Below, in pieces: positions 8,279 to 19,345 of a DNA stretch of 64,000 nt; position 1 is the stretch's first letter, and the number at the start of each line of letters is the position of its first letter. The notes beneath the pieces were generated by a model. That model was not told the origin of the DNA and did not search any database. It worked only from the letters and a program-made list of their open reading frames with translations. Position numbers and translations under genes: made by a program. Where the stretch lies: contig NZ_JBAHUR010000007.1 in NCBI RefSeq assembly GCF_036689815.1, forward strand, positions 1-64,000, in the 5' to 3' direction. Source of the stretch: Magnetovibrio sp. PR-2. GTDB taxonomy: Bacteria; Pseudomonadota; Alphaproteobacteria; Rhodospirillales; Magnetovibrionaceae.

Positions 8279-9832
8279 ATGACATCCCAAGATAAAAACC
8301 GCGTCGTCATTTTTGACACCACCTTGCGCGACGGCGAACAGTCGCCCGGCGCATCCATGAACTTGGACGAAAAGATCCGCATTGCCACCGTTTTGGAAGA
8401 AATGGGTGTGGATGTGATCGAAGCCGGTTTCCCCATTGCGTCCGAAGGCGACTTCGAAGCGGTGAACGAAATCGCCAAAATCGTCAAGAATTCCACCGTG
8501 TGTGGTTTGGCCCGTGCCACGAAGATGGATATCGAACGCTGCGCCGAAGCCATCAAACCGGCCCCGCGCCAACGCATCCACACGTTCATTTCCACCTCGC
8601 CCTTGCACATGAAGTACAAATTGCAGATGGAACCGGACGCTGTGTTTGAAAAGGTCAAGGAAAGTGTGACTTTGGCGCGCAACTTGACCGATGACGTGGA
8701 ATGGTCCGCCGAAGACGGATCGCGCACGGAACGCGAATTTTTGGCGCGCTGCGTCGAAGCCGCCATTGCGTCCGGTGCCGGCACCATCAACATTCCCGAC
8801 ACCGTCGGCTATACCATGCCGCACGAATATTCGGACTTGATCGACTATTTGTTCAACACCGTGCCCAATATTGATAAGGCCATTATCTCGGTCCACTGTC
8901 ATAACGATTTGGGCTTGGCGGTGGCGAACTCCTTAGCGGCTGTTGGTGCCGGAGCGCGTCAAGTGGAGTGCACCATCAATGGCTTGGGCGAGCGGGCAGG
9001 CAACGCGGCGATGGAAGAAGTTGTCATGGCCTTGCGCACGCGTCAGGACTTGATGCCGTACACCACGGGCGTGGTCACGGAAAACATCACCAAGGCGTCG
9101 CGCTTGGTGTCCGCCATCACCGGGTTCACCGTGCAGCCCAACAAAGCCATTGTCGGCAAAAATGCCTTCGCGCACGAAAGTGGCATTCATCAAGACGGCA
9201 TGTTGAAGCACGCGGGCACCTACGAGATCATGACCCCCGAATCGGTCGGGCTCAATCAATCGAAATTGGTTCTGGGCAAACACTCGGGCCGCCATGCCTT
9301 CAAAGAGAAACTGAAGGGCTTGGGCTACGATTTGGGCGACAGCGCCGTCGAAGATGCGTTCAAACGCTTCAAAGACTTGGCCGATAAGAAAAAGGACGTG
9401 TTCGACGAAGACATCATGGCCTTGGTCGATGACGAGATTTTGCGCGTCAATGACCGCTTGCAGATGGTTGCGTTGGAGATCTTGTGCGGCACAAAGCACA
9501 ATCCGCCCCAATCCAAGTTGGAGATGATTATCGATGGTGAATCAAAGACTTGTGAGTCTACCGGCGACGGCCCCGTGGACGCTGCATTCAATGCTGTGAA
9601 GGAATTGTTCCCCCACGGCGCGCGTTTGCAGCTCTACCAAGTTCACGCGGTTACCCAGGGCACCGACGCCCAAGCCGAGGTTACGGTTCGTTTGGAAGAA
9701 GACGGTCGGACTGTAAATGGTCAGGCTGCAGACACCGACACCATGGTCGCCAGCGTAAAAGCCTACATCAACGCGTTGAACAAATTGTTGGTGAAACGCG
9801 AAAAAACAGCGCCTTCTGCGCTTTCGGCCTAG
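8279..9832 (+). CDS. leuA: 2-isopropylmalate synthase
   Basis: First committed enzyme of leucine synthesis: condenses acetyl-CoA with 2-oxoisovalerate in the cytoplasm. 517 aa, matching the long bacterial LeuA type. The N-terminal TIM barrel begins FDTTLRDGEQSPGASM (metal Asp and catalytic Arg), with metal ligands in SVHCHNDLGLAVANSL and the GERAGNAAMEEVV loop. IHQDGMLKH and HSGRHAF mark the linker region. The C-terminal ~130 residues form the leucine-binding allosteric domain. ATG 8279 has GAAGGAAA before it. Expression is probably controlled by the leader peptide and hairpin upstream; a terminator follows. Confidence 0.97.
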   Translation: MTSQDKNRVVIFDTTLRDGEQSPGASMNLDEKIRIATVLEEMGVDVIEAGFPIASEGDFEAVNEIAKIVKNSTVCGLARATKMDIERCAEAIKPAPRQRIHTFISTSPLHMKYKLQMEPDAVFEKVKESVTLARNLTDDVEWSAEDGSRTEREFLARCVEAAIASGAGTINIPDTVGYTMPHEYSDLIDYLFNTVPNIDKAIISVHCHNDLGLAVANSLAAVGAGARQVECTINGLGERAGNAAMEEVVMALRTRQDLMPYTTGVVTENITKASRLVSAITGFTVQPNKAIVGKNAFAHESGIHQDGMLKHAGTYEIMTPESVGLNQSKLVLGKHSGRHAFKEKLKGLGYDLGDSAVEDAFKRFKDLADKKKDVFDEDIMALVDDEILRVNDRLQMVALEILCGTKHNPPQSKLEMIIDGESKTCESTGDGPVDAAFNAVKELFPHGARLQLYQVHAVTQGTDAQAEVTVRLEEDGRTVNGQAADTDTMVASVKAYINALNKLLVKREKTAPSALSA

Positions 9833-9862
9833 CTTTCTCAAGCTTGGATTGAGTATAAATAG

Positions 9863-9895
9863 AGGGCCAGTGAGCGATTCGCTGGCTCTCTTTTT
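9863..9895 (+). terminator. Rho-independent terminator after leuA
   Basis: GAGGGCCAG and CTGGCTCTC form a nine-base stem (one G-U pair) around TGAGCGATTCG, followed by TTTTTATTT. It closes the leuA transcript 30 bases after the stop codon. Confidence 0.85.
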
Positions 9896-9967
9896 ATTTG
9901 GCTTTCACTGTGACCCGCATGTGCAGGGGGAAACTCGGGGGAAGCTTGTTACATTTGCGGGGTTTAG

Positions 9968-11014
<1,047 letters not shown>

Positions 11015-11036
11015 TCCATTTCAGTTTGACTGAGAG

Positions 11037-11070
11037 CAAAACGCCCGCAGAGCATCTGTGGGCGTTTTGT
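11037..11070 (+). terminator. Terminator or attenuator between mreB and mreC
   Basis: ACGCCCGCAGA (11041-11051) pairs with TCTGTGGGCGT (11055-11065) with one G-U pair and a three-base loop, then TTTTGT. It probably uncouples mreB from mreCD-mrdA-rodA. The 175 bases from here to mreC must then hold a second promoter or read-through is partial. Confidence 0.8.
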
Positions 11071-11244
11071 CGCTTGTGGCGAAAACCGCAGAATTCTCAC
11101 GCTTTTTGTTGTTTTGGCGTAAAAACTATATTAACCATGTAGCAGGCATAGTATCCGTCTGAAATTGGGTCAGACGGGTCGGATGGGCCCGTGCCCAATC
11201 AACAGTCCGGGGGAACCGGACGCAGGGGTTCGTAAGGAATTGCG

Positions 11245-12126
11245 TTGAGCAATCGACACAACCACGTTCATCATCTTGCGCACGCCGAAAAGGGCGTCGC
11301 TGGCCGCGTCGGGTACCTGGTGCTGGTGCTGGCGGCGTTTGCCCTGATGCTGTTGGGCAAGGCCGATGTCTTGGTGATGGAACGTGTTCGGGCGTCCATC
11401 GCAGACGCTGTGGCCCCGGTCCTGGATGTGTTGTCCCGTCCTGCTGCGACGGCAGACAACATGGTCGATCAATTTAATGAATTGTCAGCGCTGCGCGATG
11501 AAAACACCCGCCTGCGTATGGAAAACGAACGCCTGATCGAATGGCAAGCCTCGGCGCGCAAGCTGTCGTCGGAAAACCTTCAGCTCAAATCCTTATTGAA
11601 TTTTGCACCCGGGGCAGAGCCGGGCTTTATTACAGGTCGGGTCATCGCCGATAGTGGCGGTGCGTTTGTGCATTCTCTTTTGCTCAATGCGGGTTCGCGC
11701 CAAAATGTGGCTAAGGGCCAAGCCGTCGTCACGGGTGACGGTCTGGTGGGCCGGGTTCACGGCGTCGGTGCACGCTCTGCGCGTGTGTTGCTGCTGACCG
11801 ACTTGAACTCCCGCATTCCTGTGGTGGTGGAAGCCAACCGCACGCGGGCGATTTTGGCGGGCAATAACTCCGACCGTCCGCGTTTGATCCACATGCTGCC
11901 GGGCGTCAGCGTTACGGTCGGCGATCGCATTGTGACGTCTGGTCACGGCGGAGCCTTCCCGCCGGGTATTCCGGTTGGTGTTGTTGCGCAGTCCAGCGAA
12001 AATGGTGTGTTGGTGAAACCGCACGTTCAACGGGATCGTTTGGAATACGTTCGTGTGGTCGATTACGGCCTGCAAGGCATTTTGGATGCCAACTCCGCCG
12101 TCGAAGGCGCAGGGTTCTCGAGATGA
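11245..12126 (+). CDS. mreC: Rod shape-determining protein MreC
   Basis: Periplasmic scaffold linking MreB/MreD/RodA/PBP2. 293 aa: a short cytoplasmic start, one membrane segment (LVLVLAAFALMLLGKADVLV), a coiled coil around residues 70-110 (LSALRDENTRLRMENERLIE), then the double beta-barrel MreC domain with GRVIADSGGAFVHSLLLNAG. The start is TTG 11245 with AAGGA about 8 bases upstream; no better ATG covers the conserved N-terminus. It overlaps mreD by four bases (ATGA). Confidence 0.95.
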   Translation: MSNRHNHVHHLAHAEKGVAGRVGYLVLVLAAFALMLLGKADVLVMERVRASIADAVAPVLDVLSRPAATADNMVDQFNELSALRDENTRLRMENERLIEWQASARKLSSENLQLKSLLNFAPGAEPGFITGRVIADSGGAFVHSLLLNAGSRQNVAKGQAVVTGDGLVGRVHGVGARSARVLLLTDLNSRIPVVVEANRTRAILAGNNSDRPRLIHMLPGVSVTVGDRIVTSGHGGAFPPGIPVGVVAQSSENGVLVKPHVQRDRLEYVRVVDYGLQGILDANSAVEGAGFSR

Positions 12127-12638
12127 ATCTAACGTTCTGGCAGCGCCTGGACTTGATTGTTCGTGGCATCACGCCGTTTGTGTTGACGTTGATGTTGGTT
12201 GTCCTGGGCCAAGTCCCGTTACATGTTCCGGGCTTTGCCGAAGTCGCACCCCTGCTGCCACTGATGGCGGTTTACCATTGGGCCATTTATCGTCCCGATT
12301 TGTTGCCCGCGATCGCCGTCTTTTTTGCAGGTTTGTTGCAAGACGCCTTGAGCGGCATGCCCTTCGGTGTGAACACGGCGGTGTTCGTGATCATGCACAT
12401 GGTTGTGATTGGACAAAGCACGTTCTTTGTCGGTAAGTCCTTTTTGATTGTTTGGTTGGGCTTTGGCATGGTTGCCGCCGCCGCGACAATACTGACGTGG
12501 TTGCTTACGGCACTGTTCTTTTCCGCCTTTACGACGCCGGATGCAGCCTTTGCCCAATATGTGATTACGGTGGGCCTGTTCCCGATCTTGGCGTGGCTAC
12601 AGGCACGATGGCAACAAACGGTTTTGGCACAGGTGTAA
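12123..12638 (+). CDS. mreD: Rod shape-determining protein MreD
   Basis: Inner-membrane protein of the elongasome, 171 aa, almost entirely hydrophobic with about five membrane segments (such as ITPFVLTLMLVVLGQVPLH and FLIVWLGFGMVAAAATIL). The FAGLLQDALSGMPFGVN segment is typical of MreD. Its start overlaps the mreC stop by four bases, so translation is coupled; mrdA begins 18 bases downstream. Confidence 0.93.
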   Translation: MNLTFWQRLDLIVRGITPFVLTLMLVVLGQVPLHVPGFAEVAPLLPLMAVYHWAIYRPDLLPAIAVFFAGLLQDALSGMPFGVNTAVFVIMHMVVIGQSTFFVGKSFLIVWLGFGMVAAAATILTWLLTALFFSAFTTPDAAFAQYVITVGLFPILAWLQARWQQTVLAQV

Positions 12639-12656
12639 GGCGCACAGGGCAGATCG

Positions 12657-14537
12657 ATGCATAGAGATTCGGAACGCCACAAACTCTTTTCCCGCCGGGC
12701 TTTGATGTTGGCCGGTGGCAAGACTGCGTTGCTGTCGGTCTTGGTCGGTCGCATGTACTATCTGCAAGTGGTGGAATCTGAACGCTATGTGACGTTGGCG
12801 GACGAAAACCGCATCAACTTGCGTCTGTTACCGCCGCCCCGTGGGCGCATCGTTGACCGCTTGGAACGCCCGATGGCGGACAACCAGCAAAACTACCGCG
12901 TGGTGATCATTCCCGAACAAGCCCAAGATGTGCACAAAACGTTGGACCGCTTGTCCTTGATCGTATCGCTGAGCGCTGGTGAGCGTCGGCGCATCATGCG
13001 TGAAGTCAAACGCAAGCGCGCCTTTGTGCCGATCACGGTTCGGGAAAACTTAGACTGGCGTGAAGTGGCCCGCATTGAAGTCAATACGCCGGACCTTCCG
13101 GGTGTGTTGATTGATGTCGGTCAAAGCCGGAGCTATTTACATGGACCGCAAACCGCGCATGTCTTGGGATATGTGGCGGCTGTTTCTGAAAAAGATCTAA
13201 CGGGTGATCCATTGTTGGAGCTTCCCGGGTTTCGGATTGGGAAAGCCGGGGTTGAAAAAGTCTATGATTTGGCCTTGCGCGGTTCGGGGGGCAGCTCACA
13301 AGTCGAAGTCAATGCTTTGGGCCGTGTCATTCGTGAATTGAACCGTCAAGAAGGCCAGCCGGGCACCGAAGTCCGCCTGACCATTGATCGTGACCTGCAA
13401 AACTACATTGCCAACCGGGTTGGCAACGAAAGCGCCTCTATTGTGGTGATGGATGTGCATACCGGTGAAATCTTATCCCTGGTGTCGTCTCCGTCGTTCG
13501 ATCCGAATTCGTTCAACAAGGGGCTCAGCCAGGCTGAATGGGAATCGCTCATCAGCAATCCAAAGGCGCCGCTGACCAATAAATCCATTGCCGGGCAATA
13601 TGCGCCGGGGTCAACCTACAAGCCTATTGTCGCCTTGGCAGCCCTGGACAAGGGCGTGATCAATCCTGAAACTAAGATCCATTGCAGTGGCGTGACCAAG
13701 CTGGGCAATGCGGAGTTTCACTGCTGGAAAAAAGGTGGGCATGGGCCGCTGAATATGCGCGAAGCCATCGAACATTCGTGCGATGTCTATTTTTACGAAG
13801 TCGCCCGGCGCACGGGAATTGATCGCATCGCCGCCATGTCTCGACGCTTAGGCTTGGGCAATCCGTTGGGGCTCGACTTGCCGGGTGAAAAATCCGGATT
13901 GGTGCCCAGCGACAAATGGAAACGCGGCGCCATCGGTACGCCTTGGCAACTGGGTGAAACCCTGATCGCGGGGATTGGCCAAGGTTACATCTTGACCACG
14001 CCCTTGCAGCTTGCGGTAATGACGGCACGTTTGGTCAACGGTGGCCGGGCGGTCAAACCGCATTTGACCATGGATGTGGTGAGCGAAGAGGGCGTCCAGC
14101 CTTATCCGGATCAAGAAGCCGATCCGTTGGGGATCCCGACTGAGCATCTCAATATCGTCCTGGGCGGCATGCAAGACGTCGTCAATGCCCCGACCGGCAC
14201 GGCCTTTCGGGCCCGCATTCAAGAAGAAGAATGGCGCATGGGTGGAAAAACCGGCACCGTTCAGGTGCGCCGGATCACCAAGGCCGAACGTGAAACAGGC
14301 GTCGTGAAAAATGAAGACTTGCCCTGGGAAGAGCGCGATCACGCCTTGTTTGTGGGCTATGCCCCGTTTGAAAGTCCGCGTTATGCGGTATCTGTTGTGG
14401 TTGAACATGGCGGCGGCGGGTCGAGCACGGCCGCACCTATTGCCCGCGATGTGTTGCGCGAAACGCAACGCCTCGCCGCATTGCGTGCCCCTGACCAAGA
14501 GGCACAAGCCTATTTGAAGAAACGTGAGGAGGGCTGA
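12657..14537 (+). CDS. mrdA: Peptidoglycan D,D-transpeptidase PBP2
   Basis: Class B penicillin-binding protein that cross-links lateral wall peptidoglycan with RodA. 626 aa. An N-terminal membrane segment (LSVLVGRMYYLQVV) precedes the dimerisation domain (PPPRGRIVDRLERPMADN) and the transpeptidase domain with active serine in GSTYKP, a second motif HSCDVYFYE and KTGT (GGKTGTVQV). A short charged tail follows. It is transcribed between mreD and rodA; its TGA lies one base before the rodA ATG. Confidence 0.97.
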   Translation: MHRDSERHKLFSRRALMLAGGKTALLSVLVGRMYYLQVVESERYVTLADENRINLRLLPPPRGRIVDRLERPMADNQQNYRVVIIPEQAQDVHKTLDRLSLIVSLSAGERRRIMREVKRKRAFVPITVRENLDWREVARIEVNTPDLPGVLIDVGQSRSYLHGPQTAHVLGYVAAVSEKDLTGDPLLELPGFRIGKAGVEKVYDLALRGSGGSSQVEVNALGRVIRELNRQEGQPGTEVRLTIDRDLQNYIANRVGNESASIVVMDVHTGEILSLVSSPSFDPNSFNKGLSQAEWESLISNPKAPLTNKSIAGQYAPGSTYKPIVALAALDKGVINPETKIHCSGVTKLGNAEFHCWKKGGHGPLNMREAIEHSCDVYFYEVARRTGIDRIAAMSRRLGLGNPLGLDLPGEKSGLVPSDKWKRGAIGTPWQLGETLIAGIGQGYILTTPLQLAVMTARLVNGGRAVKPHLTMDVVSEEGVQPYPDQEADPLGIPTEHLNIVLGGMQDVVNAPTGTAFRARIQEEEWRMGGKTGTVQVRRITKAERETGVVKNEDLPWEERDHALFVGYAPFESPRYAVSVVVEHGGGGSSTAAPIARDVLRETQRLAALRAPDQEAQAYLKKREEG

Positions 14538-14538
14538 G

Positions 14539-15696
14539 ATGTTGACGCACGACGGCATATTGTCTCAGCCCAAGGTGAGCATCGGTCACAAGCTTTTGCA
14601 CCTGCACTGGATCTACGTGATTTTGCTGACGCTGACTGCCAGCATTGGATTTGCCATGCTGTTCAGTGCGGCAGGCGGTGACTTTGATCCATGGGCGTCG
14701 CGCCAAATGGTACGTTTTGGCATCGGCGTCGTTGGCATGATTATTGTGGCGGTCATCGATATCCGGTTTTGGCTGCGCTACGCCTACGGCTTCTATTTTG
14801 TCGTCTTGGCTTTGCTGGTGGCTGTTGAGATTGCTGGTTTTGTCGGCATGGGCGCGCAGCGCTGGATCAGCTTCGGTATCTTCAATGTGCAGCCGTCAGA
14901 GCTGATGAAAGTTGCCATGGTGCTTGCGTTGGCGCGCTATTTCCACGGCGGCAGCATCGAAGATGTCGGGCGCATATTTTTTCTGGTGCCGCCGTTGGTG
15001 ATGGTGGTGGTGCCGGCCGTTTTGATTATTCGCCAACCGGATCTCGGCACCACATTGATGCTGGTGTTGGCCTCAGTCGCCATGTTCTTTGCCGCCGGCG
15101 TGCGCATGTGGAAGTTCATTTTGGCGGGCGTGATCGGTTTGATCAGTGCGCCTGTGGCGTGGTTTACGATTTTGCGCGATTACCAAAAGCAGCGCATTTT
15201 AACTTTTATCAATCCCGAAACCGATACTTTGGGATCGGGCTATCATATCATTCAGTCTAAAATCGCCTTGGGATCAGGGGGCATGTTCGGCAAGGGCTTT
15301 ATGCAAGGCACGCAAAGTCACTTGAACTTTTTGCCGGAAAAACAAACGGACTTCATCTTCACCATGCTGGCCGAAGAGTTCGGCTTGGTTGGCGGATTGA
15401 CCTTGGTGGCGCTGTACATTCTTTTGTTGGCGTATGGTTACGTCATCTCTATGTCGTCGCGCAATCACTTTGGCCGCTTGGTCGGCATTGGCGTGATTGT
15501 GACCTTCTTTTTGTACATCTTCATTAACATCGCCATGGTGATGGGCCTGATCCCGGTTGTGGGTGTACCGTTGCCGTTGGTGTCATACGGCGGCACGGCG
15601 ATGCTGACGTTGTTGTTTGGCTTTGGTCTGTTACTGAACGTGCACATCCACCGCGAAATGACCATTGGGCGACGCGACAGTGGGGATGAGTTTTAG
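14539..15696 (+). CDS. rodA: Peptidoglycan glycosyltransferase RodA
   Basis: SEDS-family lipid II polymerase acting with PBP2 in cell elongation. 385 aa with about ten membrane segments. SEDS motifs are seen: QPSELMKVAMVLALARY, RQPDLGTTLMLV, GKGFMQGTQSHLNFLPEKQTDFIF and GVPLPLVSYGGTAML. ATG 14539 is chosen because AGGAGG lies 6 bases before it; it starts one base after the mrdA stop. Last gene of the mre cluster; a tRNA gene follows. Confidence 0.97.
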   Translation: MLTHDGILSQPKVSIGHKLLHLHWIYVILLTLTASIGFAMLFSAAGGDFDPWASRQMVRFGIGVVGMIIVAVIDIRFWLRYAYGFYFVVLALLVAVEIAGFVGMGAQRWISFGIFNVQPSELMKVAMVLALARYFHGGSIEDVGRIFFLVPPLVMVVVPAVLIIRQPDLGTTLMLVLASVAMFFAAGVRMWKFILAGVIGLISAPVAWFTILRDYQKQRILTFINPETDTLGSGYHIIQSKIALGSGGMFGKGFMQGTQSHLNFLPEKQTDFIFTMLAEEFGLVGGLTLVALYILLLAYGYVISMSSRNHFGRLVGIGVIVTFFLYIFINIAMVMGLIPVVGVPLPLVSYGGTAMLTLLFGFGLLLNVHIHREMTIGRRDSGDEF

Positions 15697-15727
15697 TATA
15701 CTGACTGCGTGATGATCCCAACGTTGG

Positions 15728-15803
<76 letters not shown>

Positions 15804-15804
15804 T

Positions 15805-16755
15805 TTACATCACGCTTTCAAAGTACGCGATGGTTTTCTTTAACCCGTCTTCCAACTTCACCTTCGGCTCCCACCCTAAATCAGCCTTGGCCTGAGCGAT
15901 GTTGGGGCAACGCTGCATGGGGTCGTCGGTGGGCAAGTCTTTGAACGCGAGCTTGGATTTAGCCCCCGTCAAGTCGATGACTTTTTCAGCGAGCTCCTTA
16001 ATCGTGAACTCACCGGGATTGCCTAGGTTTACAGGACCCGTCACGCCGTCTTTGTCCATCAATGCTAAAAATGCATCGATCAAATCGTCCACATAACAAA
16101 ATGAGCGCGTTTGCAGTCCGTCGCCGTAAATCGTGATGTCTTCGCCGCGCAACGCCTGGATGATGAAATTAGACACCACGCGTCCGTCATTGGGGTGCAT
16201 GCGCGGCCCATAGGTGTTGAAAATGCGCGCAACCCGGATGTCGAGACCGTATTGGCGGTGATAGTCGAAAAACAAGGTTTCCGCACAGCGTTTGCCTTCG
16301 TCATAACACGCGCGCGGGCCGATGGGATTGACGTTGCCCCAATAGTCCTCGGTCTGCGGGTGGATGGAGGGATCGCCGTAAACTTCGGATGTCGAGGCCT
16401 GAAAAATCTTCGCCTTGATGCGTTTGGCGAGGCCCAACATATTGATGGCGCCGTGTACGGAGGTTTTGGTCGTTTGCACGGGGTCGTGTTGGTAGTGAAT
16501 GGGCGACGCGGGGCAGGCGAGATTATAAATCTCGTCCACCTCCACATACAGCGGGAAGGTCACATCGTGGCGCATTAGTTCGAACCGGGGTTCGTTGATC
16601 AAATGCAAGATGTTGTCTTTGGGCCCGGTGTAGAAATTATCCACACAGATCAGGTCGTGACCTTGTTCGTGTAGGCGGTCCAACAGGTGCGAGCCCAGAA
16701 AGCCTGCACCACCGGTGACCAAAATGCGTTTGCGATCAAAAATGCTGAGCGCCAT
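15805..16755 (-). CDS. UDP-glucuronate decarboxylase (UXS) family SDR enzyme
   Basis: 316 aa extended short-chain dehydrogenase. NAD site [19 protein letters not shown], catalytic Ser/Thr region [11 protein letters not shown], and the Tyr-x-x-x-Lys pair in YDEGKRCAE. The segments [26 protein letters not shown] and [14 protein letters not shown] are those of UXS enzymes, which convert UDP-glucuronate to UDP-xylose for surface polysaccharide. A dTDP-glucose 4,6-dehydratase-like role is the less likely alternative. It stands alone on the minus strand between tRNA-Lys and the hydrogenase operon. Confidence 0.9.
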   Translation of the reverse strand: MALSIFDRKRILVTGGAGFLGSHLLDRLHEQGHDLICVDNFYTGPKDNILHLINEPRFELMRHDVTFPLYVEVDEIYNLACPASPIHYQHDPVQTTKTSVHGAINMLGLAKRIKAKIFQASTSEVYGDPSIHPQTEDYWGNVNPIGPRACYDEGKRCAETLFFDYHRQYGLDIRVARIFNTYGPRMHPNDGRVVSNFIIQALRGEDITIYGDGLQTRSFCYVDDLIDAFLALMDKDGVTGPVNLGNPGEFTIKELAEKVIDLTGAKSKLAFKDLPTDDPMQRCPNIAQAKADLGWEPKVKLEDGLKKTIAYFESVM

Positions 16756-16843
16756 GTGTCCTCCCTGAGTTGTTGGGACGATAGCACCACCACAACCGCA
16801 AGAAAAGAGGCGAAAAGAAATTCAGGTCCTTGTTTTCAATGTT

Positions 16844-16873
16844 TTAGACCTGCTGTCATGATAGCGTTATACT
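16844..16873 (+). promoter_or_regulatory. Possible sigma-70-type promoter of the hydrogenase operon
   Basis: TATACT at 16868-16873 is a good -10 hexamer about 50 bases before the first hydrogenase gene; the best -35 match, TTAGAC at 16844-16849 with an 18-base spacer, is weak. A weak -35 would fit activator control, but no activator site is clear. Confidence 0.3.
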
Positions 16874-16921
16874 GTTGGGGTTAACTTGGGAAAGCCCAGG
16901 TTGAGGATGTGGGGTTTGAAT

Positions 16922-18007
16922 ATGGTACGTGTATTTCCAGCCGATGAGTTGAGCGGCTTGCTGACCGTTTTGCAGAAATCCGGTTATCAAGTGATCGGCC
17001 CCAAAGTCGAAGACGCAGCGATTGTTTTGGGTGGTGTCTCTGACATTGCGGACCTGCCCAAAGGTTGGGTTGACGAGCAAGACGGCGGTCATTATCGCCT
17101 GAAATCCTCCAAAAAAGCGGGCTACTTCGATTTTACCCATGGCTCCCACACCTGGAAACGCTATCTGTTTCCCCCCAAAGAAAAGCTGTGGACGGCAACC
17201 AAATCGGGCCAGAAAATCTCCATCGAAGAACATCGCGACGCACCAAAGTACGCCTTTTTGGGGGTGCGCGCATGTGAACTTACGGCCATGGAAATCCAAG
17301 ACGAAGTCTTGATGAAGGGCGATTATGTGTCCGAATCCTACACGGAGCGGCGTGAGCAGGCCTTTATCATTGCGCTCAATTGCCGTCGCGCGGGCGGAAC
17401 ATGCTTTTGTGTGTCCCAAGGTGCTGGTCCAAAAGCCAAAGGCGGCTTTGATTTGGCGCTGACGGAGCTCAAAGATCGCTTCTTGGTCGAGGCCGGAACG
17501 GATCGCGGCGAAAAAGTTCTGGCTCAGCTGAAAACCGTAGAAGCCACCAAGGCAGATATCAAAGCCGCCGACAAAGCCGTGCAAAAGGCCGCCGACGGCA
17601 TGGGGCGTAAAATGCCTGCCAAAGCGGCTTCGATCTTGGAAAAGAACTTGGAAAGCCCGCGTTGGGACGAAATCGCCAAGCGCTGCTTGGATTGCGCCAA
17701 CTGCACATTCGTCTGCCCCACGTGTTTTTGTTCGACGACGACCGACGAAACTTCGCTGGACGGTGCCACGGCGGAACGCTTCCGCCAGTGGGACAGCTGC
17801 TTCACGCTGGATTACAGCTACATCCACGGCGGCGCCATCCGCAATACGGGCGGGGAACGGTATCGTCAATGGATTACTCACAAATTGACGCATTGGCATG
17901 AACAGTTCGGAACGTCGGGCTGTGTCGGCTGCGGGCGATGTATCACCTGGTGCCCGGTGGGCATCGACATCACAGCAGAGGTCAATGCGTTTCGGAAAGG
18001 GAAATAA
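16922..18007 (+). CDS. hydB: Group 3b [NiFe] hydrogenase/sulfhydrogenase beta subunit (Fe-S)
   Basis: Iron-sulfur electron-transfer subunit of a soluble NAD(P)-linked hydrogenase, 361 aa. The middle carries [16 protein letters not shown] and [11 protein letters not shown]. The C-terminal third has two ferredoxin-type Cys sets: [16 protein letters not shown] and [17 protein letters not shown] chose ATG 16922 ([12 protein letters not shown]), the usual N-terminus of the family; an ATG 36 bases upstream is possible. It heads the order beta, cyclic-nucleotide-binding protein, gamma, delta, alpha, protease, as in other group 3b operons apart from the inserted second gene. Confidence 0.93.
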   Translation: MVRVFPADELSGLLTVLQKSGYQVIGPKVEDAAIVLGGVSDIADLPKGWVDEQDGGHYRLKSSKKAGYFDFTHGSHTWKRYLFPPKEKLWTATKSGQKISIEEHRDAPKYAFLGVRACELTAMEIQDEVLMKGDYVSESYTERREQAFIIALNCRRAGGTCFCVSQGAGPKAKGGFDLALTELKDRFLVEAGTDRGEKVLAQLKTVEATKADIKAADKAVQKAADGMGRKMPAKAASILEKNLESPRWDEIAKRCLDCANCTFVCPTCFCSTTTDETSLDGATAERFRQWDSCFTLDYSYIHGGAIRNTGGERYRQWITHKLTHWHEQFGTSGCVGCGRCITWCPVGIDITAEVNAFRKGK

Positions 18008-18018
18008 GGAGACACGTT

Positions 18019-18486
18019 ATGGTTAAAGTTGATGGTCTCGATAAATTGCTGGCGGAACATCCCTTTTTCGACGGAATGGATGAGAGTTACCGCAAAACGC
18101 TCGCGGGCTGTGCGCGCAACGAACGTTTTAAGCCGGGCGAAATGATCGCCCAGGAAGGCAAACCGGCGGAACGCTTTTATTTCATCCGCACGGGCGCTGT
18201 GTCCTTGGAATTTCATGTGCCGGGCCACGACGGACTGGTGTTGGAGACCCTTCATGACGGAGATATCTTCGGATGGTCGTGGATGGTGGAACCCTATGAG
18301 TGGTCGTATGATATTTGCGCCCTTGAGCTCACCCGCGTGATCAGTCTGGATGGTGCATGTCTGCGCAAGAAGCTCAAAAAAGATCATGCGCTGGGCTTTG
18401 AGCTGTATTCCCGCTTTATGCCGGTGATGGCGAAGCGGCTGTATAGAACGCGCCAGCAGCTCACCGACATGTTTGCGAAGAAGTAG
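18019..18486 (+). CDS. Stand-alone cyclic nucleotide-binding domain protein
   Basis: 155 aa consisting of a Crp-type cNMP-binding beta barrel ([35 protein letters not shown]) and a short C-terminal helix, without the helix-turn-helix of Crp/Fnr regulators. The start is ATG 18019 with AAGGAG upstream. It is embedded between the beta and gamma hydrogenase genes (11 and 7 bases of spacing), a place where such proteins recur in group 3b operons. It may be an allosteric or assembly partner rather than a transcription factor. The ligand is unknown. Confidence 0.88.
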   Translation: MVKVDGLDKLLAEHPFFDGMDESYRKTLAGCARNERFKPGEMIAQEGKPAERFYFIRTGAVSLEFHVPGHDGLVLETLHDGDIFGWSWMVEPYEWSYDICALELTRVISLDGACLRKKLKKDHALGFELYSRFMPVMAKRLYRTRQQLTDMFAKK

Positions 18487-18493
18487 GTCCTCC

Positions 18494-19345
18494 ATGCCCG
18501 ATCAAACCACCTCAGACGCCCCCTATGCAGACCCTATGGTGCCGGACCTTCTGCCCATCACACTGCGCCGGAAAGAGCTGGACGACACCTTCACCATAGA
18601 GCTTGATCCCGGCAAACCTGGATTTCACTTCCAACCCGGTCAGTTCAACATGCTCTATGTGTTCGGCGTTGGCGAAGTGCCCATTTCCATCAGCGGCGAT
18701 CCGGCTAATCCGGGCAAGCTGGTGCACACCATCCGCAATGTCGGTGCCGTGACGGATGCCTTGTCGAAACTGAAAAAAGGCGATCAAGTCGGCGTGCGCG
18801 GGCCCTTTGGCAGTGCCTGGCCGGTGATTGAGGCGGACGGTCACGACGTGGTTATCATAGCGGGTGGCATCGGCTTGGCCCCGCTGCGCCCGGCCATCGA
18901 ACACGTTTTGGCGAACCGCGAACACTTCGGCCGTTTCGTGATTTTGTACGGTGCGCGTTCCCCCGAAGACGTCTTGTACATGAAGCAGTTACAACAATGG
19001 CGCGGGCGCCTGGACACCTATGTCGATGTCACAGTGGATCACGCGGACCGCAGTTGGGCCGGGAACGTCGGGGTGGTGCCACGTCTGATCGAGCGCGCGG
19101 ATTTTGATCCGCACCACACCAAAGTGATGATCTGCGGCCCCGAAATTATGATGCGCTTCACCATCAAAGAGCTGGTCCAGCGCGGGATGGAAAAAGACGA
19201 CATCTTCGTGTCCATGGAACGCAATATGAAGTGCGCCATCGGGCATTGTGGGCACTGTCAGTTTGGCGGCAAGTTCATCTGTAAGGACGGACCTGTGTTC
19301 GCCTACAGCCAAATCGAAGACCTGTTGCAGGTGAGGGGGCTTTAA
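18494..19345 (+). CDS. hydG: Group 3b hydrogenase gamma subunit (FAD/NAD(P) reductase)
   Basis: Ferredoxin-NADP reductase-like subunit moving electrons between the Fe-S chain and NAD(P). 283 aa. FAD-binding barrel with [21 protein letters not shown], nucleotide-binding fold [24 protein letters not shown] and a C-terminal [2Fe-2S] Cys cluster [22 protein letters not shown] 18494 lies 7 bases after the previous stop. Its last base overlaps the delta-subunit start, so translation is coupled. Confidence 0.93.
   Translation: MPDQTTSDAPYADPMVPDLLPITLRRKELDDTFTIELDPGKPGFHFQPGQFNMLYVFGVGEVPISISGDPANPGKLVHTIRNVGAVTDALSKLKKGDQVGVRGPFGSAWPVIEADGHDVVIIAGGIGLAPLRPAIEHVLANREHFGRFVILYGARSPEDVLYMKQLQQWRGRLDTYVDVTVDHADRSWAGNVGVVPRLIERADFDPHHTKVMICGPEIMMRFTIKELVQRGMEKDDIFVSMERNMKCAIGHCGHCQFGGKFICKDGPVFAYSQIEDLLQVRGL

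Noticed and set aside
16856-17899. 347-codon minus-strand frame
   Set aside because: Antisense to the hydrogenase beta subunit with intact Fe-S motifs on the plus strand.
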